From positions 1 to 11,699 of the forward strand of contig JALWYP010000462.1 of NCBI GenBank assembly GCA_026992695.1: 11,699 bases of DNA. Reading direction: 5' to 3'. Positions 1 through 7,446 of the stretch are shown here, in pieces (the stretch's first letter is position 1; each line of letters starts with the position of its first letter). This stretch comes from Flavobacteriaceae bacterium (GTDB taxonomy: Bacteria > Bacteroidota > Bacteroidia > Flavobacteriales > Flavobacteriaceae). Under the pieces are notes generated by a model. The model saw nothing but the letters and a program-made list of their open reading frames with translations. It had not been told where the DNA came from and ran no database searches. Made by a program: the position numbers and the translations under genes.

Positions 1-38
1 ACTGGTTACTGGATACTGCCAACTGAAGACTGAAAACT
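1..38. repeat. Degenerate tandem heptamer, ACTGNNN x5.4
   Basis: Five consecutive 7-bp units begin with ACTG at positions 1, 8, 15, 22 and 29, and a partial ACT follows at 36-38. The last three bases of each unit vary (GTT, GAT, CCA, AAG, AAA). The phase is perfect with no indels. The tract ends one base before the stop codon of the minus-strand permease, so it lies just downstream of that gene. It may continue past the left edge. Similar ACTG-phased intergenic tracts occur, as I recall, in other Bacteroidota genomes; their function is unknown to me. Confidence 0.75.
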
Positions 39-39
39 A

Positions 40-1293
40 TCACATCCCCGTTCTAATCGCTTCAACAGCGTCTAATTTAGATGCCGAAATTGCCGGTAAT
101 ATTCCGGATATTAAACCAATAAATGCTGAAATAGAAGTACCAATTAACATGTTTTTTAAGGATAAGACAAACTCAAAATCGCCTGTAAATTGCGATGCAA
201 TTACCGAAACAATAAACACCAATCCCAAACCTATCAATCCACCAATTACCGAAAGAATAATAGCCTCAAACAAAAACTGAAATAAAATAAACCTATTTTT
301 TGCGCCCAGCGATTTTTGAATACCTATTAAATTGGTGCGTTCTTTTACACTCACAAACATGATATTAGCAATTCCAAAACCACCAACTAATAACGAAAAC
401 AAACTTATAATAAGCCCCATAATATTCATTTGTCCGGTAATATTATCTATTAAATCTGCAAAACCCTGTAACTGATTTACAAAAAAGGTATCTACTTCGC
501 CGGGTTTTAATCCTCGTGCCAATCTAAGCTTATGTTTCAACATAGCAATAAATGCATCGTTATCTACATTTTTTTGAGGCTTAATAACAATTTGCGGAAA
601 AGTACTTCGTGTATTGCTTCCGTATATTTTCCGAACCACATTTACCGGTAAAAAAATGGAAGTGTCTTTAGATCCTCCAAAAATACCGGAACCTTCTTTT
701 TTTAAAACCCCAATAACAGTAAATTTTCTTCCGTAAAGCCTCACTTTTTTACCAATGGGATTAAAGCTGTCAAATAAATTATCAGCAATTTCGTTTCCTA
801 AAATTACAACCGGAGCGCCACTATTGGATTCCGATTCATTAAAAAACCTACCCTCTGCCAATTGCAAAGCTTCAATATCGTAGTATTCATTGGTAGTAGC
901 ACCTACCTCAACATTAGAAACATTTTTATCTTCAAATTTTATAGAAGTTCTGGGTACGTTTAAAGCAAACGAAATAGCTTCCATATCGGGCATATTTCGT
1001 TTTAAATATTGATATTCATCATAGGTAACATCCGGAAATTGTCTAATTTTCCAACGTGGCACTTCAGTTGGTCCAAACGAAAAACGCATCACAACAATGG
1101 TACTGTTGTCTAATGAGCTTATGCTTCCTTCTATTTCACGTTTTAGAGAATCTACAGCTGCCAAAACCGCTATAATCGAAAAAATTCCGATAGTTACACC
1201 CAGTAACGACAAGAATGTACGTAACTTATTGTTTTTTAATGCATTTACAGCAAAATTAAAACTCTCTTTTAATAATCGTAAATAGATGAGCAT
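40..1293 (-). CDS. ABC transporter permease, MacB/FtsX type
   Basis: This is the inner-membrane permease subunit of a MacB-type (type VII) ABC system. The family couples cytoplasmic ATP hydrolysis to periplasmic movements that drive export or lipoprotein release. The 417-aa protein has the family layout: a first membrane helix at about residues 26-47, a large periplasmic MacB core domain at about 48-285 that includes ILGNEIADNLF (164-174) and NPIGKKVRL (178-186), then three C-terminal helices at about 290-315, 335-368 and 380-402. The FtsX-domain hallmark ERTNLIGIQKSLGA (318-331) and the terminal signature PAISASKLDAVEAIR (400-414) are clear. No ATPase or periplasmic adaptor gene is visible, so partners may lie beyond the left edge or elsewhere, and the substrate cannot be predicted. 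The gene is divergent from purH across a 119-bp gap. Length is normal for the family and no frame damage is seen. Confidence 0.93.
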   Translation of the reverse strand: MLIYLRLLKESFNFAVNALKNNKLRTFLSLLGVTIGIFSIIAVLAAVDSLKREIEGSISSLDNSTIVVMRFSFGPTEVPRWKIRQFPDVTYDEYQYLKRNMPDMEAISFALNVPRTSIKFEDKNVSNVEVGATTNEYYDIEALQLAEGRFFNESESNSGAPVVILGNEIADNLFDSFNPIGKKVRLYGRKFTVIGVLKKEGSGIFGGSKDTSIFLPVNVVRKIYGSNTRSTFPQIVIKPQKNVDNDAFIAMLKHKLRLARGLKPGEVDTFFVNQLQGFADLIDNITGQMNIMGLIISLFSLLVGGFGIANIMFVSVKERTNLIGIQKSLGAKNRFILFQFLFEAIILSVIGGLIGLGLVFIVSVIASQFTGDFEFVLSLKNMLIGTSISAFIGLISGILPAISASKLDAVEAIRTGM

Positions 1294-1355
1294 AGGCTAT
1301 CTGGTAAAAATTATAATTTCAATAAAGGTATGACTCTTTTAGCAAACTATTGTTA

Positions 1356-1363
1356 CAAAATTA
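1356..1363 (-). promoter_or_regulatory. Possible -7 box for the ABC permease
   Basis: Read on the minus strand this is TAATTTTG, an exact match to the Bacteroidota -7 consensus TAnnTTTG. It lies 62 bp upstream of the permease ATG. No TTG -33 element is found at the usual 17-23 bp spacing, and the DNA is AT-rich, so a chance match is possible. Confidence 0.35.
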
Positions 1364-1376
1364 AATAACAAATACG

Positions 1377-1384
1377 TACTTTTG
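1377..1384 (+). promoter_or_regulatory. Promoter -7 box for purH
   Basis: TACTTTTG matches the Bacteroidota primary-sigma -7 consensus TAnnTTTG exactly and lies 28 bp before the purH ATG, which predicts a leader of about 20 nt. The nearest upstream TTG (1350-1352) is 24 bp away, slightly longer than the usual 17-23 bp, so the -33 element is weak or displaced. Confidence 0.6.
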
Positions 1385-1412
1385 CCACTTTCCTAAAACA
1401 GTTATTTGTACC

Positions 1413-2951
1413 ATGCGTAATCTAAAAATCACTTCGGCATTAATTTCGGTATTTCACAAAGAAGGTCTGGCTCCTATTGTTAACAAACTTAATGAGTTAG
1501 GCGTTACTATTTATTCTACCGGAGGCACCCAAAAGTTTATTGAAAAATTAGACATTCCTGTTGTACCAGTAGAGTCGGTAACCGATTATCCTTCAATTTT
1601 AGGAGGTCGTGTAAAGACGTTACATCCTAAGATTTTTGGAGGTATTTTAAACCGAAAAGAAAACACCGACGACCAACAACAAATGGAAGAATTTACTATT
1701 CCGCAACTGGATTTGGTAATTGTAGATCTTTATCCGTTTGAAAAAACCGTTGCTTCGGGAGCTTCAGAACAGGAAATTATTGAAAAAATTGATATCGGTG
1801 GAATCTCCTTAATTCGTGCCGCTGCAAAAAATTTTAAAGACACGTGGTGTGTTTCTTCTATGGAAGATTATGATGAGGTGTTAGAAATATTGAATTCCGG
1901 TAACGGAGAAGTTTCAGATACAGACCGAAGACGTTTTGCTGCCAAAGCATTTGCCGTTTCTTCGCATTACGACACGGCAATCTTCAACTATTTTAACACT
2001 TCATTATCTGAAGAAAAACTATCCGTTTTAAAAATCAGCGAACATCAAGGTAAGCAACTTCGGTACGGTGAAAATCCACATCAAAAAGGATATTTCTTTG
2101 GAGATTTTAATGCATTGTTTGATAAATTACACGGAAAAGAACTAAGCTACAACAACCTCCTTGATGTAGATGCAGCCGTAAATTTGATGAATGAATTTTC
2201 GGGTGAACCCCCTACCTTTGCCATTTTAAAACACAATAACGCTTGTGGATTAGCACAACGAGAAACCGTATTACAAGCCTATAACGATGCTTTAGCAGGT
2301 GATCCGGTTTCGGCTTTTGGCGGAATTTTAATCAGTAATGTTGAAATAGATAAACCCACAGCCGAAGAAATTCACAAACTCTTTTGCGAAGTGGTAATAG
2401 CACCTTCGTTTTCTGAGGAAGCTCTTTCTATATTAAAAGAAAAGAAAAACCGAATTTTGTTAATTCAGAAACAAACCAATTTACCATACACTACGGTTAG
2501 AACCGCCCTAAACGGATATTTGGTTCAAGACAAAGACAACCAAACCGATACGCAAGAAATTTTAACAACGGCAACACACAATAAACCCAACAATAGCGAG
2601 TTAGAAGATTTGTTATTTGCTTCAAAAATTTGCAAACACACCAAGTCAAATACCATTGTTTTAGCAAAAAACAAACAGCTTTGTGCCAGCGGGACAGGAC
2701 AAACATCTCGTGTAGATGCACTTAACCAAGCAATTGATAAAGCAAATAAATTTGGTTTTAATTTAAAAGGAGCGGTAATGGCTAGCGATGCATTTTTTCC
2801 GTTTCCCGATTGTGTAGAAATTGCGCACAACCAAGGAATAGATACCGTAATACAACCGGGAGGCTCTATAAAAGACCAATTAAGTATCGATTATTGTAAT
2901 GAAAATAATATGTCGATGGTTTTCACGGGAGTACGTCATTTTAAACACTAA
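1413..2951 (+). CDS. purH: Bifunctional AICAR transformylase / IMP cyclohydrolase
   Basis: This cytoplasmic enzyme catalyses the last two steps of purine synthesis. AICAR is formylated by 10-formyl-THF to FAICAR, which is then cyclised to IMP. The protein is 512 aa, standard for PurH. The N-terminal cyclohydrolase (MGS-like) domain has STGGT (35-39), GGRVKTLHPK (64-73, with the expected lysine at 68), VDLYPFEK (104-111, Tyr107) and DIGG (127-130). The C-terminal transformylase domain carries the catalytic Lys-His pair at 273-274 in KHNNACG, where many homologues have Pro in place of Ala, and then GQTSRVDA, ASDAFFPFPD, IQPGGSIKD and the terminal TGVRHFKH. Both domains therefore look active. 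It has its own promoter-like element and is followed at 65 bp by mreB; a metabolic link to cell shape is not implied. The 1413 ATG is supported by the family N-terminus (KITSALISVFHK). Confidence 0.98.
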   Translation: MRNLKITSALISVFHKEGLAPIVNKLNELGVTIYSTGGTQKFIEKLDIPVVPVESVTDYPSILGGRVKTLHPKIFGGILNRKENTDDQQQMEEFTIPQLDLVIVDLYPFEKTVASGASEQEIIEKIDIGGISLIRAAAKNFKDTWCVSSMEDYDEVLEILNSGNGEVSDTDRRRFAAKAFAVSSHYDTAIFNYFNTSLSEEKLSVLKISEHQGKQLRYGENPHQKGYFFGDFNALFDKLHGKELSYNNLLDVDAAVNLMNEFSGEPPTFAILKHNNACGLAQRETVLQAYNDALAGDPVSAFGGILISNVEIDKPTAEEIHKLFCEVVIAPSFSEEALSILKEKKNRILLIQKQTNLPYTTVRTALNGYLVQDKDNQTDTQEILTTATHNKPNNSELEDLLFASKICKHTKSNTIVLAKNKQLCASGTGQTSRVDALNQAIDKANKFGFNLKGAVMASDAFFPFPDCVEIAHNQGIDTVIQPGGSIKDQLSIDYCNENNMSMVFTGVRHFKH

Positions 2952-2957
2952 TTTTGT

Positions 2958-2965
2958 TATCTTTG
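2958..2965 (+). promoter_or_regulatory. Promoter -7 box for mreB operon
   Basis: TATCTTTG matches TAnnTTTG exactly and begins 7 bp after the purH stop codon, 51 bp before the mreB ATG. It suggests that the mre-mrd cluster can be transcribed independently of purH. No clear TTG -33 element is present at the expected distance; that region overlaps the end of purH. Confidence 0.6.
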
Positions 2966-3016
2966 TGAAAATAGGTAACCCGAAAAAATATTAATTTAGA
3001 AAAAGTATAAAAGTAT

Positions 3017-4045
3017 ATGGGATTTTTTGATTTCCTTACAGAAGAAATAGCGATAGATTTAGGTACTGCCAATACGCTCATCATTCATAACGATAAAGTG
3101 GTGGTTGATGCCCCTTCTATTGTTGCACGAGACCGAACCACAGGAAAAATTATTGCCGTGGGGCAAGAGGCAAATTTAATGCAAGGAAAAACCCACGAAA
3201 ACATAAAAACCATAAGACCTTTAAAAGACGGAGTAATAGCCGATTTTGATGCCAGCGAACAAATGATAAGTATGTTTATTAAAGAAATTCCGGCACTAAA
3301 AAAGAAATGGCTTACCCCATCTTTACGAATGGTAATTTGTATTCCCAGTGGCATCACCGAAGTAGAAATGCGAGCTGTAAAAGAAAGTGCCGAACGGGTA
3401 AACGGAAAAGAAGTATATCTTATTCATGAACCTATGGCAGCTGCAATAGGAATAGGCGTAGATATTATGCAACCCAAAGGAAATATGGTGGTAGATATTG
3501 GAGGCGGAACCACCGAAATTGCTGTAATTGCCTTAGGCGGAATTGTTTGTGATAAATCAGTCAAAGTTGCCGGTGATGTGTTTACCAACGACATCATTTA
3601 TTATATGCGTACCCAACACAATTTGTATGTAGGAGAACGCACAGCCGAAAATATTAAAATCACCGTAGGTGCTGCTACTGAAGACCTTGAACTTCCTCCC
3701 GAAGATTTAGCGGTACAAGGTCGTGATTTACTTACCGGAAAGCCAAAACAAGCACAAATATCGTATCGTGAAATAGCCAAAGCATTAGATAAATCAATTC
3801 TTAGAATAGAAGATGCTATTATGGAAACCTTGTCGCAAACACCCCCCGAACTCGCTGCCGATATTTATAATACCGGAATTTACCTTGCCGGAGGAGGATC
3901 TATGCTTAGAGGATTAGACAAGCGTTTGTCGCAAAAAACAGATCTTCCGGTATATATCGCAGAAGACCCGTTGCGAGTAGTGGTTCGTGGAACCGGAATT
4001 ACACTTAAAAATTTAAACCGGTACAAAAGTGTGCTAATGAAATAG
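3017..4045 (+). CDS. mreB: Rod shape-determining actin homologue MreB
   Basis: MreB is a bacterial actin that forms membrane-attached filaments directing lateral wall synthesis by the elongasome. The 342-aa product is full length. It has the phosphate-1 loop DLGTANT (14-20), the HEP segment with the expected catalytic glutamate at 138 followed by MAAAIG, the phosphate-2 loop VDIGGGTTE (159-167) and the adenosine-binding loop LAGGGSMLRG starting at about residue 290. The short hydrophobic N-terminus MGFFDFL may contribute to membrane contact, as in other MreB proteins. It is the first gene of the shape cluster, preceded by a -7 element that starts just after purH, and mreC follows after 53 bp. 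It is more specific than a generic Hsp70/FtsA-type ATPase because it aligns with the MreB motifs throughout. Confidence 0.98.
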   Translation: MGFFDFLTEEIAIDLGTANTLIIHNDKVVVDAPSIVARDRTTGKIIAVGQEANLMQGKTHENIKTIRPLKDGVIADFDASEQMISMFIKEIPALKKKWLTPSLRMVICIPSGITEVEMRAVKESAERVNGKEVYLIHEPMAAAIGIGVDIMQPKGNMVVDIGGGTTEIAVIALGGIVCDKSVKVAGDVFTNDIIYYMRTQHNLYVGERTAENIKITVGAATEDLELPPEDLAVQGRDLLTGKPKQAQISYREIAKALDKSILRIEDAIMETLSQTPPELAADIYNTGIYLAGGGSMLRGLDKRLSQKTDLPVYIAEDPLRVVVRGTGITLKNLNRYKSVLMK

Positions 4046-4098
4046 TCGTTAGACACTTCAACGTTTAACAACAGAACATTAATTTTTTAGCAAGCGTA

Positions 4099-4911
4099 AT
4101 GCAGCAGATTATTTTATTCTTTATAAAAAACAAAAATACCCTGTTGTTTTTGGTGCTTTTTGGTATTTCATTTGTACTTACCATTCAATCCCATTCTTTT
4201 CATAAAAGCAAATTTATATCGTCTGCTAATTTTTTTAGTGGAGGGTTGTATGCTATTAAAAATAATATCGTTGACTATTTTCATTTAAAAGAAGAAAATC
4301 AAAAACTCACCGAAGAAAATGCACGATTAAGAAAGGCAGTTTTTAATAAAAATAGCGTTTTAAAAGAAGATACAACTGCCTTAAAATATCAATTTATTAC
4401 GGCAGAAGTAATTAACAACAGCTACTCAAAAAGCAACAACAAACTCACTATTAATAAAGGAAGTAAGGATAGTATCCTTCAAGACATGGGTGTAATTACC
4501 ACAAAAGGCATTGTAGGTATTATAGAAGATACTTCAAAAAATTACGCCGTAGTTCAATCTATTTTAAACAGCCAAAGTCGTATTTTTTTAAAACTGAAAA
4601 ACACCAATCATTTTGGTTTTTTAACTTGGGATATGCAAGACCCAAACACAGTTCAAGTAATAGATTTTCCGCCTTTAGCACCTGTGAAAAAAGGAGATAC
4701 TTTGGTAACCGGAGGAAATTCGGCTATTTTTCCGGAAGGAATTTTAGTAGGAACTATCACCGATTTTTCATTTAGCAAAAATGAAAACGATTATTTTTTA
4801 ACCGTAAAATTGTTTAATGATATGACCAACCTTAATTATGTCTATATCATTAAAAACAATCATTACACCGAAATTAAAACCCTTGAAAATAACTTGAACG
4901 ATGCAGAATAA
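4099..4911 (+). CDS. mreC: Rod shape-determining protein MreC
   Basis: MreC is a bitopic membrane protein that links cytoplasmic MreB to periplasmic PBP2 and helps activate the elongasome. The 270-aa protein shows the family plan: a short cytoplasmic N-terminus, one membrane helix at about 13-29, a coiled coil at about 58-85 rich in Glu/Lys/Leu (KEENQKLTEENARLRKA), and a periplasmic beta-rich domain from about residue 98. That domain contains the typical GVITTKGIVGII stretch. Identification rests on this architecture and the position between mreB and mreD rather than on catalytic residues. Its last four codons overlap the start of mreD by 11 bp, which suggests translational coupling. Confidence 0.95.
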   Translation: MQQIILFFIKNKNTLLFLVLFGISFVLTIQSHSFHKSKFISSANFFSGGLYAIKNNIVDYFHLKEENQKLTEENARLRKAVFNKNSVLKEDTTALKYQFITAEVINNSYSKSNNKLTINKGSKDSILQDMGVITTKGIVGIIEDTSKNYAVVQSILNSQSRIFLKLKNTNHFGFLTWDMQDPNTVQVIDFPPLAPVKKGDTLVTGGNSAIFPEGILVGTITDFSFSKNENDYFLTVKLFNDMTNLNYVYIIKNNHYTEIKTLENNLNDAE

Positions 4912-5407
4912 AGAGTGGGGAATAAATGTAATTCGGTTTTTTGTGCTACTACTTTTACAAGTGTTGTTGTTTAACCATATTAACTTCTTGGGTTACATAA
5001 ACCCCTACGTATATCTAATTTTTATATTACTCTTTCCGTTTACCGGAAATCAAACCTTACTTATTTTTTTAAGTTTTCTGTTAGGATTAAGCATTGATGT
5101 TTTTTCAGATTCGGGAGGTGTTCACGCAGCAGCTTCTGTTTTAATTGCCTATCTGCGTCCGGGTTTTTTAAAACTTTCGTTTGGAGTAAGTTACCTTCAC
5201 AATACGGTAAAGATTAGTGAAGCCAGATTCAACCAAATAATAACCTATGTGGTTGCTATGGTTTTTATTCATCATTTGGTATTGTTTACGCTTGAAATTT
5301 TTAACCCGAAACACATTTTGCTGATCTTAAAATCAACTCTTTTTTCGGGTATTTTTAGTACGATTCTTATCGTGAGTTCGTTTGTATTATTTAGTCGAAA
5401 AAAATAA
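4901..5407 (+). CDS. mreD: Rod shape-determining protein MreD
   Basis: MreD is a small polytopic inner-membrane subunit of the elongasome that interacts with MreC. The 168-aa protein is almost entirely hydrophobic, with about five predicted membrane segments (roughly 9-27, 33-48, 50-67, 113-132 and 140-164) and a basic C-terminus (SRKK). The segment GLSIDVFSDSGGVHAAAS (62-79), with an aspartate in the membrane region followed by a glycine-rich turn, resembles the conserved core of Bacteroidota MreD proteins. MreD diverges strongly between phyla, so gene order is a large part of the evidence. The start overlaps the end of mreC by 11 bp in another frame, and mrdA begins 3 bp after its stop, so the three are almost certainly cotranscribed. 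Confidence 0.92.
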   Translation: MQNKEWGINVIRFFVLLLLQVLLFNHINFLGYINPYVYLIFILLFPFTGNQTLLIFLSFLLGLSIDVFSDSGGVHAAASVLIAYLRPGFLKLSFGVSYLHNTVKISEARFNQIITYVVAMVFIHHLVLFTLEIFNPKHILLILKSTLFSGIFSTILIVSSFVLFSRKK

Positions 5408-5410
5408 GCT

Positions 5411-7279
5411 ATGCGAAAATTTCTCTTGCTCATTATGGTGGTGATAACCGGAATAGTATTTTCGGGAAGATTACTGTACTTGCAAGTGTTGGATACTTCT
5501 TTTCAAAAAATATCTCAAAACAATGCGGTTAAAATCGTGTATGATTATCCGCAACGAGGCTATATTTTTGACCGAAACGGAAAACTTTTGGTATCCAACC
5601 AGCCTTCTTATGATGTAATGGTTATACCTAAAGACATAAAAAACTTAGATACGATTGCTTTTTGTAATCTGCTTGGTTTGGACAAAAAAGAATTTAAAGA
5701 AATTTTAAAAAAAGCTCGGGTGTATTCCCCTCGACTTCCTTCGGTAGTGATTCCGCAACTTACCAAAGAAGAGTTTGCACGATTAAGTGACCAAATGTAT
5801 AAATACAACGGATTTTACATACAAAAACGCTCGTTACGAGATTATCAAATAAAAAATGCGGCTAATGTTTTGGGTTATATTGCCGAAGTAGATAAAGCGA
5901 TTATTAAAAAACACCCCTATTATCAAATGGGTGATTTAATAGGAAGTGCGGGTGTTGAGCAACAATATGAAAAAATATTACGAGGAAAAAAAGGAGTAAA
6001 ATACATACAACGCGATAAATTTAACAGAGAAATAGGACCCTACAAAAACGGAATTTTTGATACACTTCCAGAAAAAGGAAGAGATATTATGCTCACCCTC
6101 GATGCAACGCTACAAAAATATGGTGAAGAATTAATGGTTAATAAAAGAGGAGGGATTGTTGCCTTAGAGCCTTCAACCGGAGAAATATTGGCTTTGGTAA
6201 CGGCTCCTATTTACGACCCTGCATTATTAGTGGGAAGACAACGGTCTAAAAATTTTACACGCTTGTGGTACGATACTATTTCAAAACCGTTGTTTGACAG
6301 AGTGTTACAAGGTGAATATCCGCCCGGTTCTCCTTTTAAAACCCTCAATGCTTTGATAGGATTACAAGAAGGAGTGATAGATACACAAGAAAAAATATCT
6401 TGCCATGGTGGTTATAACTATGGTGGAAAGCGTCCTTTAGGGTGTCATCATCATAGAAGTCCGTTGGCTATGATAGACGGAATAGCCATTTCTTGTAACA
6501 GTTATTTTGCCACGGTGTACAGGCGAATTATTGAAAAATATCCTACTCCGCAAGAAGGAATGGATAACTGGAAACACCATTTAGAAAGTTTTGGTTTAGG
6601 TAATTATTTAGGATATGATTTGCCTCCGGGACGAAAAGGATTAATACCCGATTCAAAATTTTATAATCGCTATTATCAATATCCAAAATACAAATGGTAT
6701 GCAACAGCAACCATTTCTAATGCAATTGGGCAAGGCGAAGTATTATTAACACCTATGCAAATGGTCAATTTTACTGCTACCATTGCCAATAAAGGATGGT
6801 TTTACAAACCTCATGTTTTAAAAAATGTTATGGAAGTAGATACCATCCCAAAAAAATATACGGTTAAAAATTATACTACCATAGATTCTACCTATTTTGA
6901 ACCCGTGATTGAAGGAATGCACGAAGTGTATAATACCGGAACGGCTTCGTATTTAAGAATTCCCGGTATAGAAATTTGCGGAAAAACAGGAACAGCTGAA
7001 AATTATATTAGAATAAACGGCAAACGAATGAAACTTACAGACCATTCTATTTTTGTGGCATTTGCTCCAAAAGACAACCCGAAAATTGCCGTAGCAGTGT
7101 TTGTTGAAAATGGTTATTGGGGTTCGCGATGGGCAGGAAGAATAGCAGGTTTAATGATAGAAAAATATTTAAAAGGAACCATTTCCAGAAAAGATATGGA
7201 AGATTTTATACTTAATGGCAGTTTAGAAGAAGAGTATAAAAAACCTTATAGCGGGGAAGAATTTTTAATTAATCAGTAA
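5411..7279 (+). CDS. mrdA: Penicillin-binding protein 2, elongasome transpeptidase
   Basis: PBP2 is a class B, monofunctional D,D-transpeptidase that cross-links new peptidoglycan during elongation with RodA as glycosyltransferase partner. The 622-aa protein has an N-terminal membrane anchor (about 4-24), a PBP dimerisation/pedestal domain starting at PQRGYIFDRNGK and extending to about 215, and a transpeptidase domain at about 245-590. All three active-site motifs are present: SPFK (Ser307 nucleophile, Lys310), SCN (361-363) and KTG (525-527). Position two of the SXXK tetrad is Pro rather than the common Thr. Between the first two motifs lies a Cys/His-rich stretch (Cys331, Cys345, His346-348, Cys362) that could bind a metal; see findings. 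It follows mreD at 3 bp and precedes rodA. The choice of PBP2 over the divisome PBP3/FtsI rests on the mre/rodA context and the RGYIFDRNG-type N-terminus. Confidence 0.96.
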   Translation: MRKFLLLIMVVITGIVFSGRLLYLQVLDTSFQKISQNNAVKIVYDYPQRGYIFDRNGKLLVSNQPSYDVMVIPKDIKNLDTIAFCNLLGLDKKEFKEILKKARVYSPRLPSVVIPQLTKEEFARLSDQMYKYNGFYIQKRSLRDYQIKNAANVLGYIAEVDKAIIKKHPYYQMGDLIGSAGVEQQYEKILRGKKGVKYIQRDKFNREIGPYKNGIFDTLPEKGRDIMLTLDATLQKYGEELMVNKRGGIVALEPSTGEILALVTAPIYDPALLVGRQRSKNFTRLWYDTISKPLFDRVLQGEYPPGSPFKTLNALIGLQEGVIDTQEKISCHGGYNYGGKRPLGCHHHRSPLAMIDGIAISCNSYFATVYRRIIEKYPTPQEGMDNWKHHLESFGLGNYLGYDLPPGRKGLIPDSKFYNRYYQYPKYKWYATATISNAIGQGEVLLTPMQMVNFTATIANKGWFYKPHVLKNVMEVDTIPKKYTVKNYTTIDSTYFEPVIEGMHEVYNTGTASYLRIPGIEICGKTGTAENYIRINGKRMKLTDHSIFVAFAPKDNPKIAVAVFVENGYWGSRWAGRIAGLMIEKYLKGTISRKDMEDFILNGSLEEEYKKPYSGEEFLINQ

Positions 7280-7446
7280 GATTTTGGGAAATGGAAATTG
7301 TGTTATGAGAGGTGAGGTGAGTTATTGAGTTGTATGGATTTATCCTGCAAGGTTTCAAAAGGGGTGAAGCAAGGACAACCTTGTAGGTTTGAAATTGGAA
7401 TTTTATTGAATCTAGCAAAAAATAAAAAAATCGAATAAATAAAAAG
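7280..7446. other. 167-bp non-coding spacer between mrdA and rodA
   Basis: This is the longest gene-free stretch in the window and interrupts an otherwise tightly packed operon. It holds a short GAGGT tandem (7309-7321), an imperfect inverted repeat (7344-7352 with 7379-7387), and an A-rich tail just before the rodA ATG. I see no open frame with coding character and no exact TAnnTTTG promoter element. Confidence 0.7.
7344..7387. repeat. Imperfect inverted repeat CCTGCAAGG / CCTTGTAGG
   Basis: The 9-bp arms CCTGCAAGG (7344-7352) and CCTTGTAGG (7379-7387) can pair with eight Watson-Crick pairs and one G-U wobble around a 26-nt loop. Each arm is followed by complementary heptamers, TTTCAAA and TTTGAAA. 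The arms resemble the short dispersed intergenic palindromes I recall from flavobacterial genomes. No T-tract follows, so it is not a classical intrinsic terminator. Confidence 0.55.

Noticed and set aside
2497..2830. Two overlapping minus-strand open frames of 74 and 101 codons inside purH
   Set aside because: They lie antisense to the conserved transformylase domain, encode Cys/Leu-rich sequence with no recognisable domain, and lack promoter signals.
3840..3847. C-run in mreB as a possible frameshift site
   Set aside because: The run is short, the frame is intact, and the downstream adenosine-binding motif is in frame; nothing suggests programmed slippage.
3085..4071. Minus-strand open frames within mreB (3085-3357 and 3880-4071)
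   Set aside because: They mirror highly conserved MreB coding sequence and show no protein features of their own.
7344..7400. Intrinsic terminator after mrdA
   Set aside because: The 9-bp stem has a 26-nt loop and no U-tract directly after it, so a classical terminator is not supported.
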